DNA from: Herbiconiux sp. VKM Ac-1786
GTDB lineage: Bacteria; Actinomycetota; Actinomycetes; Actinomycetales; Microbacteriaceae
Direction: 5' to 3'
Assembly (NCBI RefSeq): GCF_015350805.1
Contig: NZ_JADKSG010000001.1
Span: forward strand, 1,846,513 to 1,910,512
DNA: 64,000 nucleotides
Shown: piece by piece, positions 40,893 through 50,320 of the stretch
Position numbering within the stretch: the first letter of the stretch is position 1
Layout of the letters: every line of letters begins with the position of its first letter
Notes under the pieces: model-generated
Told to the model about the DNA's origin: nothing
The model's database searches: none
Seen by the model: the letters and a program-made list of their open reading frames with translations, nothing else
Program-made: the position numbers and the translations under genes

Positions 40893-43800
40893 GTGCATTT
40901 CCTCGCCGTCCTCAGCATGAAGAACCGGGCGCTGATCGCGCTCGTCACGATCGTCGTCGCCGTGTTCGGCGGGCTCGCGCTGACGAGCCTGAAGCAGGAG
41001 CTCATCCCGAGCATCCAGTTCCCGCAGCTGGCGGTGCTCACCACCTACCCGGGCGCGAGCCCCGAGGTGGTGAACGACGACGTGTCGACGCCGATCGAGA
41101 CCGCGATCGCGGGCGTCGAGGGCCTCGAGACCACGAGTGCGACCTCGAGCACGAACCTCAGCATCATCTCGGCGACGTTCACCTACGGCACCGATCTCGC
41201 GACGGCCGAGCAGAAGCTCACCCAGGCGATCAACCGCATCAAGTCGACGCTGCCCGCCGACCTCGACCCGCAGGTGCTGAGCGGCAGCATCGACGACCTG
41301 CCGATCATCTCGATCGCCGTCTCGGGCGACGACGCCAAGGCCCTCGCGCAGCAGCTCGAGACCACCGCCGTGCCCGCGCTCGAGGACGTCGAGGGTGTGC
41401 GCGAGGCGCAGGTGATCGGCCAGATCGGGCAGCGCGTCACCATCACGCCCGACCCCGCCGCCCTCGCCGCGCGCGGGCTCAGCTCGAGCGCCATCAGCGA
41501 CGCCGTCGACGCCAACGGCCGGCTGATCCCGGCGGGCACCCTCACCGAGAACGGCCAGAGCTACGCGGTGCAGTCGGGCTCGAAGCTCGCCAGCACCGAC
41601 GACATCGCGAACCTGCCGCTGCCCGGACTCGACGGCGACGGCAGCCCGATCACGATCGGCGAGGTCTCGACGGTCGCCCTGGTCGACGACCCGGTGACCT
41701 CGATCTCGCGCGTGAACGGGCAGGACGCCCTGACCGTGTCGGTCACCAAGCTGCCGAGCGCCAACACCGTCGAGGTCTCGCAGGGCGTGCGCGACCTGCT
41801 GCCGCAGCTCGAGGCCGACCTGCCCGGCGCCACGTTCACCATCGTGTTCGACCAGGCCCCGTTCATCCAGGAGTCGATCGAGTCGCTCGCGACCGAGGGT
41901 CTGCTCGGGCTCGTCTTCGCCGTGCTCGTGGTGTTCGTCTTCCTGCTGTCGATCCGGTCGACGCTCGTCACCGCGATCAGCATCCCGACCTCGGTGCTGA
42001 TCACCTTCATCGGGCTGCAGGCCTCGGGCTACACGCTGAACATCATCACGCTCGGCGCGCTGACGATCGCCATCGGGCGCGTGGTCGACGACTCCATCGT
42101 GGTGATCGAGAACATCAAGCGGCACCTCGGCTCGCTCGCCGCCGCCGAGCTCGGGCCGCGGGAGTCGGGCATCGCCCGCGCCTCGCTGATCGTCGACGCC
42201 GTGCGGGAGGTGGCGGGCGCCATCACCGCCTCGACCATCACGACGGTCGCGGTGTTCCTGCCGCTCGCCTTCGTGGGCGACACCACGGGCGAGCTGTTCC
42301 GGCCGTTCGCGCTCACGGTGACGATCGCGCTGCTGGCCTCGCTGCTCGTGGCGCTGACGATCGTGCCGGTGCTCGCGTACTGGTTCATCCGCCCGCCGAA
42401 GCCGAAGGCCGCCGCCGCCGAGAACGAGGCCGAGGCCGCTGCCCCGGCTCCGTCGGCCCCGCACAGCCACGCCGGGCCGATGGTCGACGACCCCGCGCTC
42501 GACCCCGCCGTCGCCGGAACCCCGGGCGCCGTGCCCGGCACCGCCGTGGCCCTGATCGAGCCCACCCGCCGCCGCGCCCGCCCGAACGCGCACAAGGCGC
42601 TCGAGGAGGAGCCGCCCACCGCGCTCCAGCGCCGCTACCTGCCGATCATCGCCTGGACGCTGAAGCACTCCGTCGTCACCATCCTGATCGCGGTCGTGGT
42701 GCTGCTCTGCACCCTCCCGCTGACCCTGCTGATGAAGACCAACTTCCTCGGCGGCAGCGGCCAGAACACCCTCACCGTCACGCAGACCGTGCCCGTCGGC
42801 TCGAGCCTCGAGGCGCAGTCGGCCGCGGCCACCCAGGTGGAGTCGGTGCTCGAGGGCATCGACGGCGTCGAGACCGTGCAGCTGACGATCGGCTCGAGCG
42901 GATCCTCGCTCCGCGACGCCTTCTCGGGCGGCGGCGACAGCTCGATCACCTACAACATCACCACGGATGAGAACGCCGACCAGGAGAAGCTGCAGTCGAC
43001 CGTGCGCAGCGAGGTCGAGGCGGTGCCCGACGTCGGCGAGATCAGCGTCTCGGCCGCAGCCGGGCTCGGCACCTCGTCCGACATCGCGATCGACGTGACG
43101 GCGACCAACCAGGGCGACCTGTCGACTGCCTCCGACGCGGTCGTCGCCGCCATGACCGACCTCGGCGCCGTCGAGCAGGTCTCGTCGAACCTCAGCGCCT
43201 CGCGCCCGTTCGTGCAGGTCGCGGTCGACCGGGCCAAGGCGGCCCAGGCCGGCCTCAGCGAGGTCGCCGTGGGCGGCATCGTCTCGCAGGCCATGCAGCC
43301 GACGAACATCGGCTCGATCGTGATCGACGACACCAATTACACGATCTACCTCGACAGCCAGAACCCGCCCACCACCCAGGCGCAGCTCGCCGAGCTGACC
43401 ATCCCGACGGCGGCCGGCCCCGCGCGACTGGACTCGCTCGCCACCGTCTCGGTGGTCGACGGACCGTCGACGATCACCACCCAGAAGGGCGTGCGCACGG
43501 CGACCGTCTCGGTCACGCCGAACAGTGACGACCTCGGCACCGCGAGCGGCGAGGTGACGCAGGCGCTGGCCGACGTGTCGCTGCCGGCGGGAGCGACCGC
43601 CGCGGTCGGGGGCGTGGTGACCGACCAGCAGGACGCCTTCTCGCAGCTCGGGATCGCGCTGCTCGTGGCCATCCTGATCGTCTACGTCGTGATGGTGGCC
43701 ACCTTCAAGAGCCTGCTGCAGCCGCTGCTGCTGCTCGTGTCGATCCCGTTCGCGGCGACCGGCGCCATCGGCCTGCAGGTCATCTCGGGCATCCCGCTCG

Positions 43801-44183
43801 GCGTGCCGTCGATCATCGGCGCGCTGATGCTCGTGGGCATCGTGGTGACGAACGCCATCGTGCTCGTCGACCTCGTGAACCAGTACCGCACCCGGGGTCT
43901 CAGTGTGCGCGACGCCCTGGTGGAGGGGGCGAGCCGACGGCTCCGGCCCATCCTGATGACGGCGCTCGCGACGATCTTCGCGCTGCTGCCGATGGCCGTG
44001 GGGCTCACGGGCAAGGGCGGGTTCATCTCGCAGCCGTTGGCGATCATCGTGATCGGCGGCCTGGTGTCGTCGACCGTGCTGACCCTGATCGTGCTGCCGG
44101 TGTTCTACAACCTCGTGGAGGGGGCGCGTGAGCGTCGTCGGCTCCGCCGGGAGGAGCGGGCACAGGCCACCCCGGCACGCTAG
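40893..44183 (+). CDS. RND family transporter, HAE1/SwrC-like
   Basis: 1096 aa, full-length RND with two homologous halves. TM1 is followed by EQELIPSIQFPQLAVLT-like KQELIPSIQFPQLAV, the first porter domain (TTYPGASPEVVNDDVSTPIE), TM2-6 with ITLGALTIAIGRVVDDSIVV near residue 390, a low-complexity cytoplasmic linker of about 80 residues (500-580, Ala/Pro/Glu-rich), TM7, the second porter domain, and TM8-12 with GIVVTNAIVLVDLVNQYRT near 980. It matches Gram-positive AcrB-like proteins such as SwrC/YerP, involved in lipopeptide or fatty-acid export. No membrane-fusion protein is encoded beside it. The GTG start has weak upstream signals. Its stop codon TAG is part of the -10 box of the next gene. 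Confidence 0.92.
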   Translation: MHFLAVLSMKNRALIALVTIVVAVFGGLALTSLKQELIPSIQFPQLAVLTTYPGASPEVVNDDVSTPIETAIAGVEGLETTSATSSTNLSIISATFTYGTDLATAEQKLTQAINRIKSTLPADLDPQVLSGSIDDLPIISIAVSGDDAKALAQQLETTAVPALEDVEGVREAQVIGQIGQRVTITPDPAALAARGLSSSAISDAVDANGRLIPAGTLTENGQSYAVQSGSKLASTDDIANLPLPGLDGDGSPITIGEVSTVALVDDPVTSISRVNGQDALTVSVTKLPSANTVEVSQGVRDLLPQLEADLPGATFTIVFDQAPFIQESIESLATEGLLGLVFAVLVVFVFLLSIRSTLVTAISIPTSVLITFIGLQASGYTLNIITLGALTIAIGRVVDDSIVVIENIKRHLGSLAAAELGPRESGIARASLIVDAVREVAGAITASTITTVAVFLPLAFVGDTTGELFRPFALTVTIALLASLLVALTIVPVLAYWFIRPPKPKAAAAENEAEAAAPAPSAPHSHAGPMVDDPALDPAVAGTPGAVPGTAVALIEPTRRRARPNAHKALEEEPPTALQRRYLPIIAWTLKHSVVTILIAVVVLLCTLPLTLLMKTNFLGGSGQNTLTVTQTVPVGSSLEAQSAAATQVESVLEGIDGVETVQLTIGSSGSSLRDAFSGGGDSSITYNITTDENADQEKLQSTVRSEVEAVPDVGEISVSAAAGLGTSSDIAIDVTATNQGDLSTASDAVVAAMTDLGAVEQVSSNLSASRPFVQVAVDRAKAAQAGLSEVAVGGIVSQAMQPTNIGSIVIDDTNYTIYLDSQNPPTTQAQLAELTIPTAAGPARLDSLATVSVVDGPSTITTQKGVRTATVSVTPNSDDLGTASGEVTQALADVSLPAGATAAVGGVVTDQQDAFSQLGIALLVAILIVYVVMVATFKSLLQPLLLLVSIPFAATGAIGLQVISGIPLGVPSIIGALMLVGIVVTNAIVLVDLVNQYRTRGLSVRDALVEGASRRLRPILMTALATIFALLPMAVGLTGKGGFISQPLAIIVIGGLVSSTVLTLIVLPVFYNLVEGARERRRLRREERAQATPAR

Positions 44184-44186
44184 GAT
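44181..44186 (+). promoter_or_regulatory. -10 box TAGGAT of the ROK regulator gene, overlapping the RND stop codon
   Basis: TAGGAT (44181-44186) begins with the RND stop codon TAG and lies exactly 6 nt before the ATG at 44193. It selects that ATG over the GTG at 44187. Confidence 0.55.
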
Positions 44187-44192
44187 GTGTCG

Positions 44193-45410
44193 ATGATCGA
44201 CGTAAGTCTGCCCGGCCGCGCTCCGAACTCCTCCTCGGGGTCGAATCCGAGCGATCTGTTCCAGATCATGCGCGATGGGCAGCCGCGCACCCGCTCCGAG
44301 CTCGCCGCCATGACCGGCCTCGCCCGGTCGACGGTGGCGCTGCGCATCGACGCCCTGATGAAGCTGGCGCTGCTGAAGCCCGTCAGCGACGCGATCTCCA
44401 CCGGCGGGCGCCCGTCGACGCAGTTCGCCCTCGACCCGGTGGGGCACTCCGTGCTCGGGGTGGACGTCGGGGCGTCGCACGTGCGCGTCGCCATCAGCGA
44501 CCTCACCGGCGGGGTCGTGGAGGAGGCAGGCGACGACCTCGACATCGCCGCCGGCCCGCGCGAGGTGCTCGACCGGGTGATGCGGATGGGCTCCGAGCTC
44601 GTCGCCTCCGCCGGCGAGCGCGTCGGCCCCCTGATCGCGGTGGGCGTCGGCCTGCCCGGCCCGGTCGAGCACAGCACCGGCCGCCCCATCAACCCGCCGA
44701 TCATGCCCGGCTGGGACCGCTTCGACGTCGCGGGCGTGCTCGGCGCGCACTTCGGCGTGCCGGTGCTCGTCGACAACGACGTGAACATCATGGCGCTGGG
44801 GGAGCGCGAGCTCGCCTGGCCGGGGGTCGACGACCTCATCTTCGTCAAGATCGCCACCGGCATCGGCGCCGGCGTCATCTCGGGTGGCGCGCTGCAGCGC
44901 GGGGCCCAGGGCACCGCGGGCGACCTCGGGCACGTCTATGTGGCCCGCGGCGCGGGCGTGCACTGCCGCTGCGGCAACGAGGGCTGCCTCGAGGCCATCG
45001 CCTCCGGCTCGGCCGTGGCGCGCTCGCTCACCCGCGACGGCGCGACCGTCTCGACCAGCGCCGACGTGGTGGAGCTGGTGCGGCAGGGCGACATCGACGC
45101 CATCCAGGCCGTGCGCCAGGCGGGCCGCGACCTCGGCGAGGTGCTGACGACCTGCGTGAGCCTGATGAACCCCTCGACGATCGTGCTGGGCGGGGCGCTC
45201 TCGGCCGCCGGCGAGCACTTGATCGCCGGCGTGCGCGAGGCCGTCTACACGCGAGCCATGCCCTTCGCCACCCAGCACCTCGAGATCACGAAGTCGCGCA
45301 TGGGGGCGGATGCGGCGATCGCCGGTGCGGGCGTGCTCGCCATCCAGTCGGCGCTGTCGGTCGAGCGGATCGACGCGATGGTCGCGGCGCTGGGCGAGGA
45401 CGGGGACTGA
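44193..45410 (+). CDS. ROK family transcriptional regulator (NagC/XylR type)
   Basis: 405 aa. Residues about 18-75 form a winged HTH (DLFQIMRDGQPRTRSELAAM, GLARSTVALRIDALMKL). The sugar-kinase-fold domain follows with GVDVGASHVRVAISDL near 94, GVGLPGPVEHSTGRPINPP near 155, DNDVNIMALGERELAW near 195 and the zinc motif CRCGNEGCLEAIASG near 263. The HTH makes it a regulator rather than a glucokinase. It sits next to the CUT2 sugar uptake and catabolic genes, which are its most likely targets, with a sugar or sugar phosphate as inducer. Confidence 0.92.
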   Translation: MIDVSLPGRAPNSSSGSNPSDLFQIMRDGQPRTRSELAAMTGLARSTVALRIDALMKLALLKPVSDAISTGGRPSTQFALDPVGHSVLGVDVGASHVRVAISDLTGGVVEEAGDDLDIAAGPREVLDRVMRMGSELVASAGERVGPLIAVGVGLPGPVEHSTGRPINPPIMPGWDRFDVAGVLGAHFGVPVLVDNDVNIMALGERELAWPGVDDLIFVKIATGIGAGVISGGALQRGAQGTAGDLGHVYVARGAGVHCRCGNEGCLEAIASGSAVARSLTRDGATVSTSADVVELVRQGDIDAIQAVRQAGRDLGEVLTTCVSLMNPSTIVLGGALSAAGEHLIAGVREAVYTRAMPFATQHLEITKSRMGADAAIAGAGVLAIQSALSVERIDAMVAALGEDGD

Positions 45411-45444
45411 CAGGTCCTCCCCGCCCAGCGACGCGGGTCGTGGG

Positions 45445-45472
45445 GCGGAGGGGCGCTCACGCACCCCTCCGC
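45445..45472. terminator. Terminator between the ROK and isomerase genes
   Basis: GCGGAGGGG (45445-45453) and CCCCTCCGC (45464-45472) form a 9-bp stem with a 10-nt loop between convergent genes. Confidence 0.75.
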
Positions 45473-45482
45473 GGGACGCGCC

Positions 45483-46484
45483 TCAGCGGGTGCTGAAGGC
45501 GGCGTCGAACGAGGCGCTCGGCGCCTCGAAGGCCAGCTTCTTCACGAAGCCGAGGGCCTCGGGGGCGCCGACGAGCCGGTCCATGCCGGCGTCCTCCCAC
45601 TCCACCGAGATGGGCCCGTCGTAGCCGATCGAGTTGAGCGCCCGGAAGCTCTTCTCCCAGGGCACGTCGCCGTGCCCGGTCGAGACGAAGTCCCAGCCGC
45701 GCCGCAGGTCGGCCCACGCGAGGTGGGAGCCGAGCCGCCCGTTGCGGCCGTTGCCGGTGTTCATCTTCACGTCCTTGCAGTCCACGTGGTAGATGCGGTC
45801 GGCGAACTCGAGGATGAACGACACCGGGTCGAGCTCCTGCCAGACGAAGTGCGACGGGTCCCAGTTCAGGCCGAACGCCTCCCGGTGACCGATGGCCTCC
45901 AGGGTGCGCACGGTCGTCCAGTAGTCGTACGCGATCTCGCTCGGGTGCACCTCGTGGGCGAAGCGCACCCCCACCTCGTCGAAGACGTCGAGGATCGGGT
46001 TCCACCGGTCGGCGAAGTCCTGGTAGCCCGCGTCGACGAGCTCCTGCGACACGGGCGGGAACATCGCCACGTACTTCCAGATGCTCGACCCGGTGAACCC
46101 GACGACGGTCTTCACCCCGAGGGCGGCGGCGAGCCGGGCCGTGTTCTTCATCTCCTCGGCCGCGCGCTGCCGGACGCCCTCCGGGTCGCCGTCGCCCCAC
46201 ACGACGTCGGGGAGGATGTCGCGGTGGCGCGCGTCGATCGGGTCGTCGCACACCGCCTGGCCCTTGAGGTGGTTCGAGATGGCGTGCACCTCGAGCCCGT
46301 GCCGTTTCAGCAGCTCGAGCTTGCCGTCGACGTAGCCCGGCTCGTCCCAGCGCCACGGGTCGAGGTGGTCGCCCCAGCAGGCGAGCTCGAGCCCGTCGTA
46401 GCCCCAGGAGGCCGCCAGCCGGGCGATTTCCTCGAGCGGCAGGTCGGCCCACTGTCCGGTGAACAGGGTGATCGGTCTGGTCAT
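45483..46484 (-). CDS. Sugar phosphate isomerase/epimerase (xylose isomerase-like TIM barrel)
   Basis: 333 aa from the ATG at 46484, which overlaps the oxidoreductase stop (ATGA). The TIM-barrel AP-endonuclease-2/xylose-isomerase-like fold shows in [57 protein letters not shown], the metal-ligand glutamate in [43 protein letters not shown] and [12 protein letters not shown]. Such enzymes act with Gfo/Idh dehydrogenases on inositols, keto-sugars or related polyols. It is the last gene of the minus-strand arm of the CUT2 locus. Confidence 0.88.
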   Translation of the reverse strand: MTRPITLFTGQWADLPLEEIARLAASWGYDGLELACWGDHLDPWRWDEPGYVDGKLELLKRHGLEVHAISNHLKGQAVCDDPIDARHRDILPDVVWGDGDPEGVRQRAAEEMKNTARLAAALGVKTVVGFTGSSIWKYVAMFPPVSQELVDAGYQDFADRWNPILDVFDEVGVRFAHEVHPSEIAYDYWTTVRTLEAIGHREAFGLNWDPSHFVWQELDPVSFILEFADRIYHVDCKDVKMNTGNGRNGRLGSHLAWADLRRGWDFVSTGHGDVPWEKSFRALNSIGYDGPISVEWEDAGMDRLVGAPEALGFVKKLAFEAPSASFDAAFSTR

Positions 46485-47674
46485 GCGTACTCCTCCGTCT
46501 CGGCCAGCGCCGTCCAGGCGCTGCCGTTCTGCGAGCTCAGTTCCACGGCCTCGAGGGCCCGCTGCACCTGGAGCCCGTCGTCGAACGAGGGCCGGGGCTG
46601 CTCGCCCCGCGCGATCGCGTCGACGAGGTCGCGCACCTGGTGCGAGAACCCGTGCTCGTACCCGATCAGGTGACCGCTCGGCCACCAGGCCTCCATGTAC
46701 GGATGCTCGGGCTCGGTCACCAGGATGGTCGAGAACCCGCGCGTGGCGGGGTCGGCCGTGCCGTCGTAGAACTGCAGGGCGTTCAGGTTCTCGAGGTCGA
46801 ACGACAGCGCACCGAGCGATCCGGAGACCTCGAAGCGCAGCGCGTTCTTGCGCCCGGTGCTGAACCGGCTCGCCTCGAAGCCGCCGAGCACCCCGTCGTC
46901 GAAGCGCCCGGTGAACAGGGCGCGGTCGTCGACCGTGACGGTCGCCGTGCCGACGCCCGCCGTGCCGCTCAGTCCGTGCGACTCGGCGAGCACCGGCCGC
47001 TCGGAGACGAGGGTCTCGAGCGTGCCGCTGACCGACACGAGCTGCCTGCCGGTGACGTACTGGGCGAGGTCGATCGCGTGGGCGCCGATGTCGCCGAGCG
47101 CCCCGGAGCCGGCCTGCTCCTTGTCGAGCCGCCAGGTGAACGGGGCGAGCGGATCGACCAGCCAGTCCTGCAGGTACGAGACGCTGAGCTGACGCACCGT
47201 GCCGATGCGCCCCGCCGCGATCAGATCGCGGGCGAGGGTGGCGGCCGGCACCCGGCGGTAGGTGAAGCCCACCATGGCGAACACGCCCCGGGAGGCGGCG
47301 CGGGCGGCGGCGTCCGCCATCGCCCGCGCCTCCTCGACGGAGTTCGCCAGCGGCTTCTCGCAGAGCACGTGCTTGCCCGCCTCGAGCGCGGCGATCGCGA
47401 TCTCGGCGTGCGACCAGCCCGGCGTGACGATGTCGACCAGGTCGACGTCGTCACGCTCGATCACGCTCCGCCAGTCGTCCGACGACTCCGACCAGCCCCA
47501 GCGGGCGGCGGCGCCGGCCGCGCGGCCGGCGTCGCGCCCCACGAGCACGCTCATGCACGGCTCGAGGGGGAGGTCGAAGAAGCGGGGCGCGACGCGCCAG
47601 GCCTGGGAGTGGGCCGCGCCCATGAAGCCGTTGCCGACCATGGCGACCCGGAGCGGGGGAGAGGTTCCCGTCAC
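46481..47674 (-). CDS. Gfo/Idh/MocA family NAD(P)-dependent oxidoreductase
   Basis: 397 aa from the GTG at 47674. Rossmann fold at the N-terminus: [19 protein letters not shown], then [20 protein letters not shown] and the signature [12 protein letters not shown] near residue 100. The C-terminal substrate-binding domain has [20 protein letters not shown] with the conserved Asp/His pair near 185-190. It oxidises or reduces a sugar or cyclitol. The gene follows the binding protein by 11 bp and overlaps the isomerase start, so uptake and the first catabolic steps are co-expressed. Exact substrate unknown; myo-inositol-like or 3-keto-sugar chemistry is plausible. Confidence 0.9.
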   Translation of the reverse strand: MTGTSPPLRVAMVGNGFMGAAHSQAWRVAPRFFDLPLEPCMSVLVGRDAGRAAGAAARWGWSESSDDWRSVIERDDVDLVDIVTPGWSHAEIAIAALEAGKHVLCEKPLANSVEEARAMADAAARAASRGVFAMVGFTYRRVPAATLARDLIAAGRIGTVRQLSVSYLQDWLVDPLAPFTWRLDKEQAGSGALGDIGAHAIDLAQYVTGRQLVSVSGTLETLVSERPVLAESHGLSGTAGVGTATVTVDDRALFTGRFDDGVLGGFEASRFSTGRKNALRFEVSGSLGALSFDLENLNALQFYDGTADPATRGFSTILVTEPEHPYMEAWWPSGHLIGYEHGFSHQVRDLVDAIARGEQPRPSFDDGLQVQRALEAVELSSQNGSAWTALAETEEYA

Positions 47675-47685
47675 GGCTCCCGCTC

Positions 47686-48741
47686 CTACGACTCGAACGC
47701 GCTGGGCAGGTAGACCTCGACGTTCTCCTTGGTCACCACCGGTGCGTACAGCTGGATCTTGCGGGGGACGGAGGACTCGACGAGGTCGCTCATGCCCTTC
47801 TCCTGCACGACCAGACGGGCCAGTGCGATGCCGTCGGCGGCCTGCGTCGAGGGGTAGATGACCGTGGCCTTCAGCACCGTGTCGTCGGCCTGGATCGAGC
47901 GCATGACGTTCGCCGAGCCGGCGCCGCCGACCATGAAGAACTCGTCGCGGCCGGCCGCGTCGATCGCGGCGAGCACGCCGACCCCCTGGTCGTCGTCGTG
48001 GTTCCAGATGGCGTCGATCTTGGGAGCGGCCGAGAGCAGCTGGGAGGCCGCGGCCTCTCCGCCCTGCACGGTGAAGTCGGCGGCGACGCGGTTGGACACG
48101 TCGAGACCGCAGTCGTCGAGTGCGTCGGCGAAGCCCTTGCTGCGTTCCTGCGTCAGCGGCAGGCTGTCGATGCCGGCGATCTCGGCGACCACCGCATCCT
48201 TCTTGCCGTCGAGCTGCTCGCAGATGTAGGTGCCGGCGCTGACGCCCATGCCGTAGTTGTCGCCGAGCACGGTGGTGCGGGCGGCGAAGGTGCTGGAGAA
48301 CTCGCGGTCGACGTTGATGACGGGGATGCCCGCGTTCATCGCCTTGATCGCGACGTCGGTCAGGGCGGCGCCGTCGGTCGGCAGCAGCACGATCGCGTCG
48401 ACCTTGTCGTTGATGAAGGTCTCGACCTGGCTGATCTGCAGGTTCGCGTCGTTCGTGCCCTCGGCGACGACGAGGTCGACGTCGGAGTACTTCTCGGCCT
48501 CGGCGATGGCGGCGGTGTTGATGGCGCCGAGCCAGCCGTGGTCGGCGGCGGGGCCGGAGAAGCCGATGGTGATCGTGTCACCGGTGGCCGCGTTGTCCTC
48601 CACCGTGGTGTCGGCGGCCGGTGCGGCCGCTCCGCCCGAGTCGGGGGTGCCTGCGGTGCAGGCGGTGAGCAGCCCCATCACCGCGAGCGTCGCCCCCGAC
48701 GCCATCGCGATCCGCGGCCAGATCCTGTGTGTTGATTGCAT
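47686..48741 (-). CDS. Sugar-binding lipoprotein of a CUT2 ABC transporter (RbsB-like)
   Basis: 351 aa. Signal peptide and lipobox LLTACTAG near residue 26, then a Ser/Ala/Gly linker. The mature domain is a type I periplasmic-binding fold: ITIGFSGPAADHGWLGAINT near 58, VDAIVLLPTDGAALTDVAIK near 113, GIPVINVDREFSST near 137, NHDDDQGVGVLAAIDAAG near 248 and VIYPSTQAADGIALARLV near 300. It captures a pentose, hexose or cyclitol for the permease encoded on the opposite strand. AGGAGG is 6 nt before the ATG. First gene of the minus-strand arm. Confidence 0.92.
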   Translation of the reverse strand: MQSTHRIWPRIAMASGATLAVMGLLTACTAGTPDSGGAAAPAADTTVEDNAATGDTITIGFSGPAADHGWLGAINTAAIAEAEKYSDVDLVVAEGTNDANLQISQVETFINDKVDAIVLLPTDGAALTDVAIKAMNAGIPVINVDREFSSTFAARTTVLGDNYGMGVSAGTYICEQLDGKKDAVVAEIAGIDSLPLTQERSKGFADALDDCGLDVSNRVAADFTVQGGEAAASQLLSAAPKIDAIWNHDDDQGVGVLAAIDAAGRDEFFMVGGAGSANVMRSIQADDTVLKATVIYPSTQAADGIALARLVVQEKGMSDLVESSVPRKIQLYAPVVTKENVEVYLPSAFES

Positions 48742-48764
48742 GTCATCCTCCTGGACAGTCGTCG

Positions 48765-48807
48765 TTGACGATCCACACAGTAGCAGTTATGTTGATGAAG
48801 TGATCAA
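48765..48807 (+). promoter_or_regulatory. Promoter of the CUT2 ATPase-permease arm with a candidate operator
   Basis: TTGACG (48765-48770), a 17-bp spacer and TATGTT (48788-48793) form a clear promoter. The -10 box is exactly 6 nt before the GTG at 48800, so the mRNA is leaderless. The inverted repeat TTGAT (48792-48796) / ATCAA (48803-48807) covers the start site and could be an operator for the ROK regulator. The opposite strand has TACTGT at about 48777-48782 as a possible -10 for the binding-protein arm. Confidence 0.65.
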
Positions 48808-50320
48808 AGTCGACCATGAAACGTCATTACTCGAGGTGAGGGCGTTGACCAAGGCCTTCGCGGGCGTCCGCGCCCTCGATGGCGTGGAGCTGACGGTGCT
48901 GCCCGGCGAGGTGCACTGCGTGCTCGGCCAGAACGGCGCGGGCAAGTCCACGCTCATCAAGACGCTCTCGGGGGTGAACCAGCCCGACTCGGGCGAAATC
49001 CTCTGGAACGGGGAGGCCGTGACCATCGCCGACCCGGTGGCCGCCATCCAGCTCGGTATCGCCACGATGTACCAGGAGCTCGACGTGGTCGACGGTCTGA
49101 CGGTGGCCGAGAACATCTTCCTCGGCCACGAGCACGCGCGGGCCGGGGTGACGGAGCGGCGTCGGAGCGCGAAGGAGGCCGCCGGCCTGATGGCGCGGCT
49201 CGGGCATCCGCAGATCTCGCCCTCGCGCGAGGTCGGCTCGCTCTCGGCCGCGAACAAGCAGATCGTGAGCATGGCCCGGGCGCTCAGCCACGACGCCAAG
49301 CTGATCGTGATGGACGAGCCCTCGGCGGTGCTCGACTCGGAAGAGGTGAAGAACCTCTTCCGGGTGGTGCGCGAGCTGACCGCGGCCGGCATCGCGGTGA
49401 TCTACATCTCGCACCGGCTCGAGGAGATCCGGGAGATCGGCGACCGCATCACCGTGATCAAAGACGGGCGCACGATGGCGACCTCGTTGCCGGTGGCGAG
49501 CACGCCGACCGCCGAGCTGATCACGCTGATGACCGGGCGCACCGTGGAGAACGTCTTCCCGCCGGCACCCGGGGTGCCCGCGGAGGCGCCCGTGGTGCTG
49601 TCGGTGCAGGGTCTCGGGCTCGCGGGCGTCTTCGCCGACGTGAGCTTCGAGGTGCGGGCCGGCGAGATCGTGGGGCTCGCCGGCCTGGTGGGGTCGGGCC
49701 GCTCGGAGATCGTCGAGACGCTGTACGGGGCGCGCAAGGCCACCGACGGCACCGTCGAGGTCGACGGGCGGCGGCTGCCCGCCGGATCGGTGCGGGCCGG
49801 GGTGCACGCGGGCATGGGGCTCTCGCCCGAGGAGCGCAAGAGCCAGGGGCTCATCCTCGACGAGCCCGTCTACCGCAACGTCACGCTCGCCAGCTTCACC
49901 CGCTGGGCCAAGCTCGGGTTCCTCGACGAGCGGTCAGAGCGCCGCATCGCCCGGGAGCAGCTCGACGCCCTCGAACTCCGGCCGGCCGACCCCGACCGCC
50001 CGGCCCGCACCCTCTCGGGCGGCAACCAGCAGAAGCTGCTGCTCGCCCGCTGGCTCGTGCACGGCACGCGCATCCTGCTGCTCGACGAGCCCACCCGGGG
50101 CGTCGACGTGGGGGCGCGCGCCGAGATCTACGCCCTGATCCGCCGCCTGGCGGAGAAGGGCACCGCCATCGTCGTCATCTCCAGTGAGATCGACGAGGTG
50201 CTCGGTCTCTCCGACCGGGTGCTCGTCGTGGCCGAGGGCCGCGTCATCCACACCAGCCGAGCCGACGACATCGACGAGCACCGCGTGCTCGATCTCGTGA
50301 TGAAAGGAACCGCCGCATGA
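48800..50320 (+). CDS. CUT2 sugar ABC transporter ATP-binding protein (RbsA-like, two NBDs)
   Basis: 506 aa from the GTG at 48800, selected by the promoter position; the longer reading runs through the divergent promoter. Two nucleotide-binding domains: the first with Walker A GQNGAGKST near residue 40, a divergent signature SLSAANKQIVSMARALSHD and Walker B LIVMDEPSAVLD near 165; the second with a degenerate Walker A (GLVGSGRSE), signature TLSGGNQQKLLLARWL near 395 and Walker B ILLLDEPTRGVDVGA. This asymmetry is typical of RbsA/XylG/MglA ATPases. It energises import through the permease whose gene overlaps its stop (ATGA). Confidence 0.95.
   Translation: MIKVDHETSLLEVRALTKAFAGVRALDGVELTVLPGEVHCVLGQNGAGKSTLIKTLSGVNQPDSGEILWNGEAVTIADPVAAIQLGIATMYQELDVVDGLTVAENIFLGHEHARAGVTERRRSAKEAAGLMARLGHPQISPSREVGSLSAANKQIVSMARALSHDAKLIVMDEPSAVLDSEEVKNLFRVVRELTAAGIAVIYISHRLEEIREIGDRITVIKDGRTMATSLPVASTPTAELITLMTGRTVENVFPPAPGVPAEAPVVLSVQGLGLAGVFADVSFEVRAGEIVGLAGLVGSGRSEIVETLYGARKATDGTVEVDGRRLPAGSVRAGVHAGMGLSPEERKSQGLILDEPVYRNVTLASFTRWAKLGFLDERSERRIAREQLDALELRPADPDRPARTLSGGNQQKLLLARWLVHGTRILLLDEPTRGVDVGARAEIYALIRRLAEKGTAIVVISSEIDEVLGLSDRVLVVAEGRVIHTSRADDIDEHRVLDLVMKGTAA

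Noticed and set aside
44187-44192. GTG start for the ROK regulator
   Set aside because: The TAGGAT box lies exactly 6 nt before the ATG at 44193, the spacing used throughout the window; GTG at 44187 would be upstream of the transcription start.
40848-45464. A 1538-codon open frame on the minus strand opposite the RND and ROK genes
   Set aside because: Arg/Asp/His-rich composition without motifs, exactly antisense to two well-recognised genes; a high-GC shadow frame.
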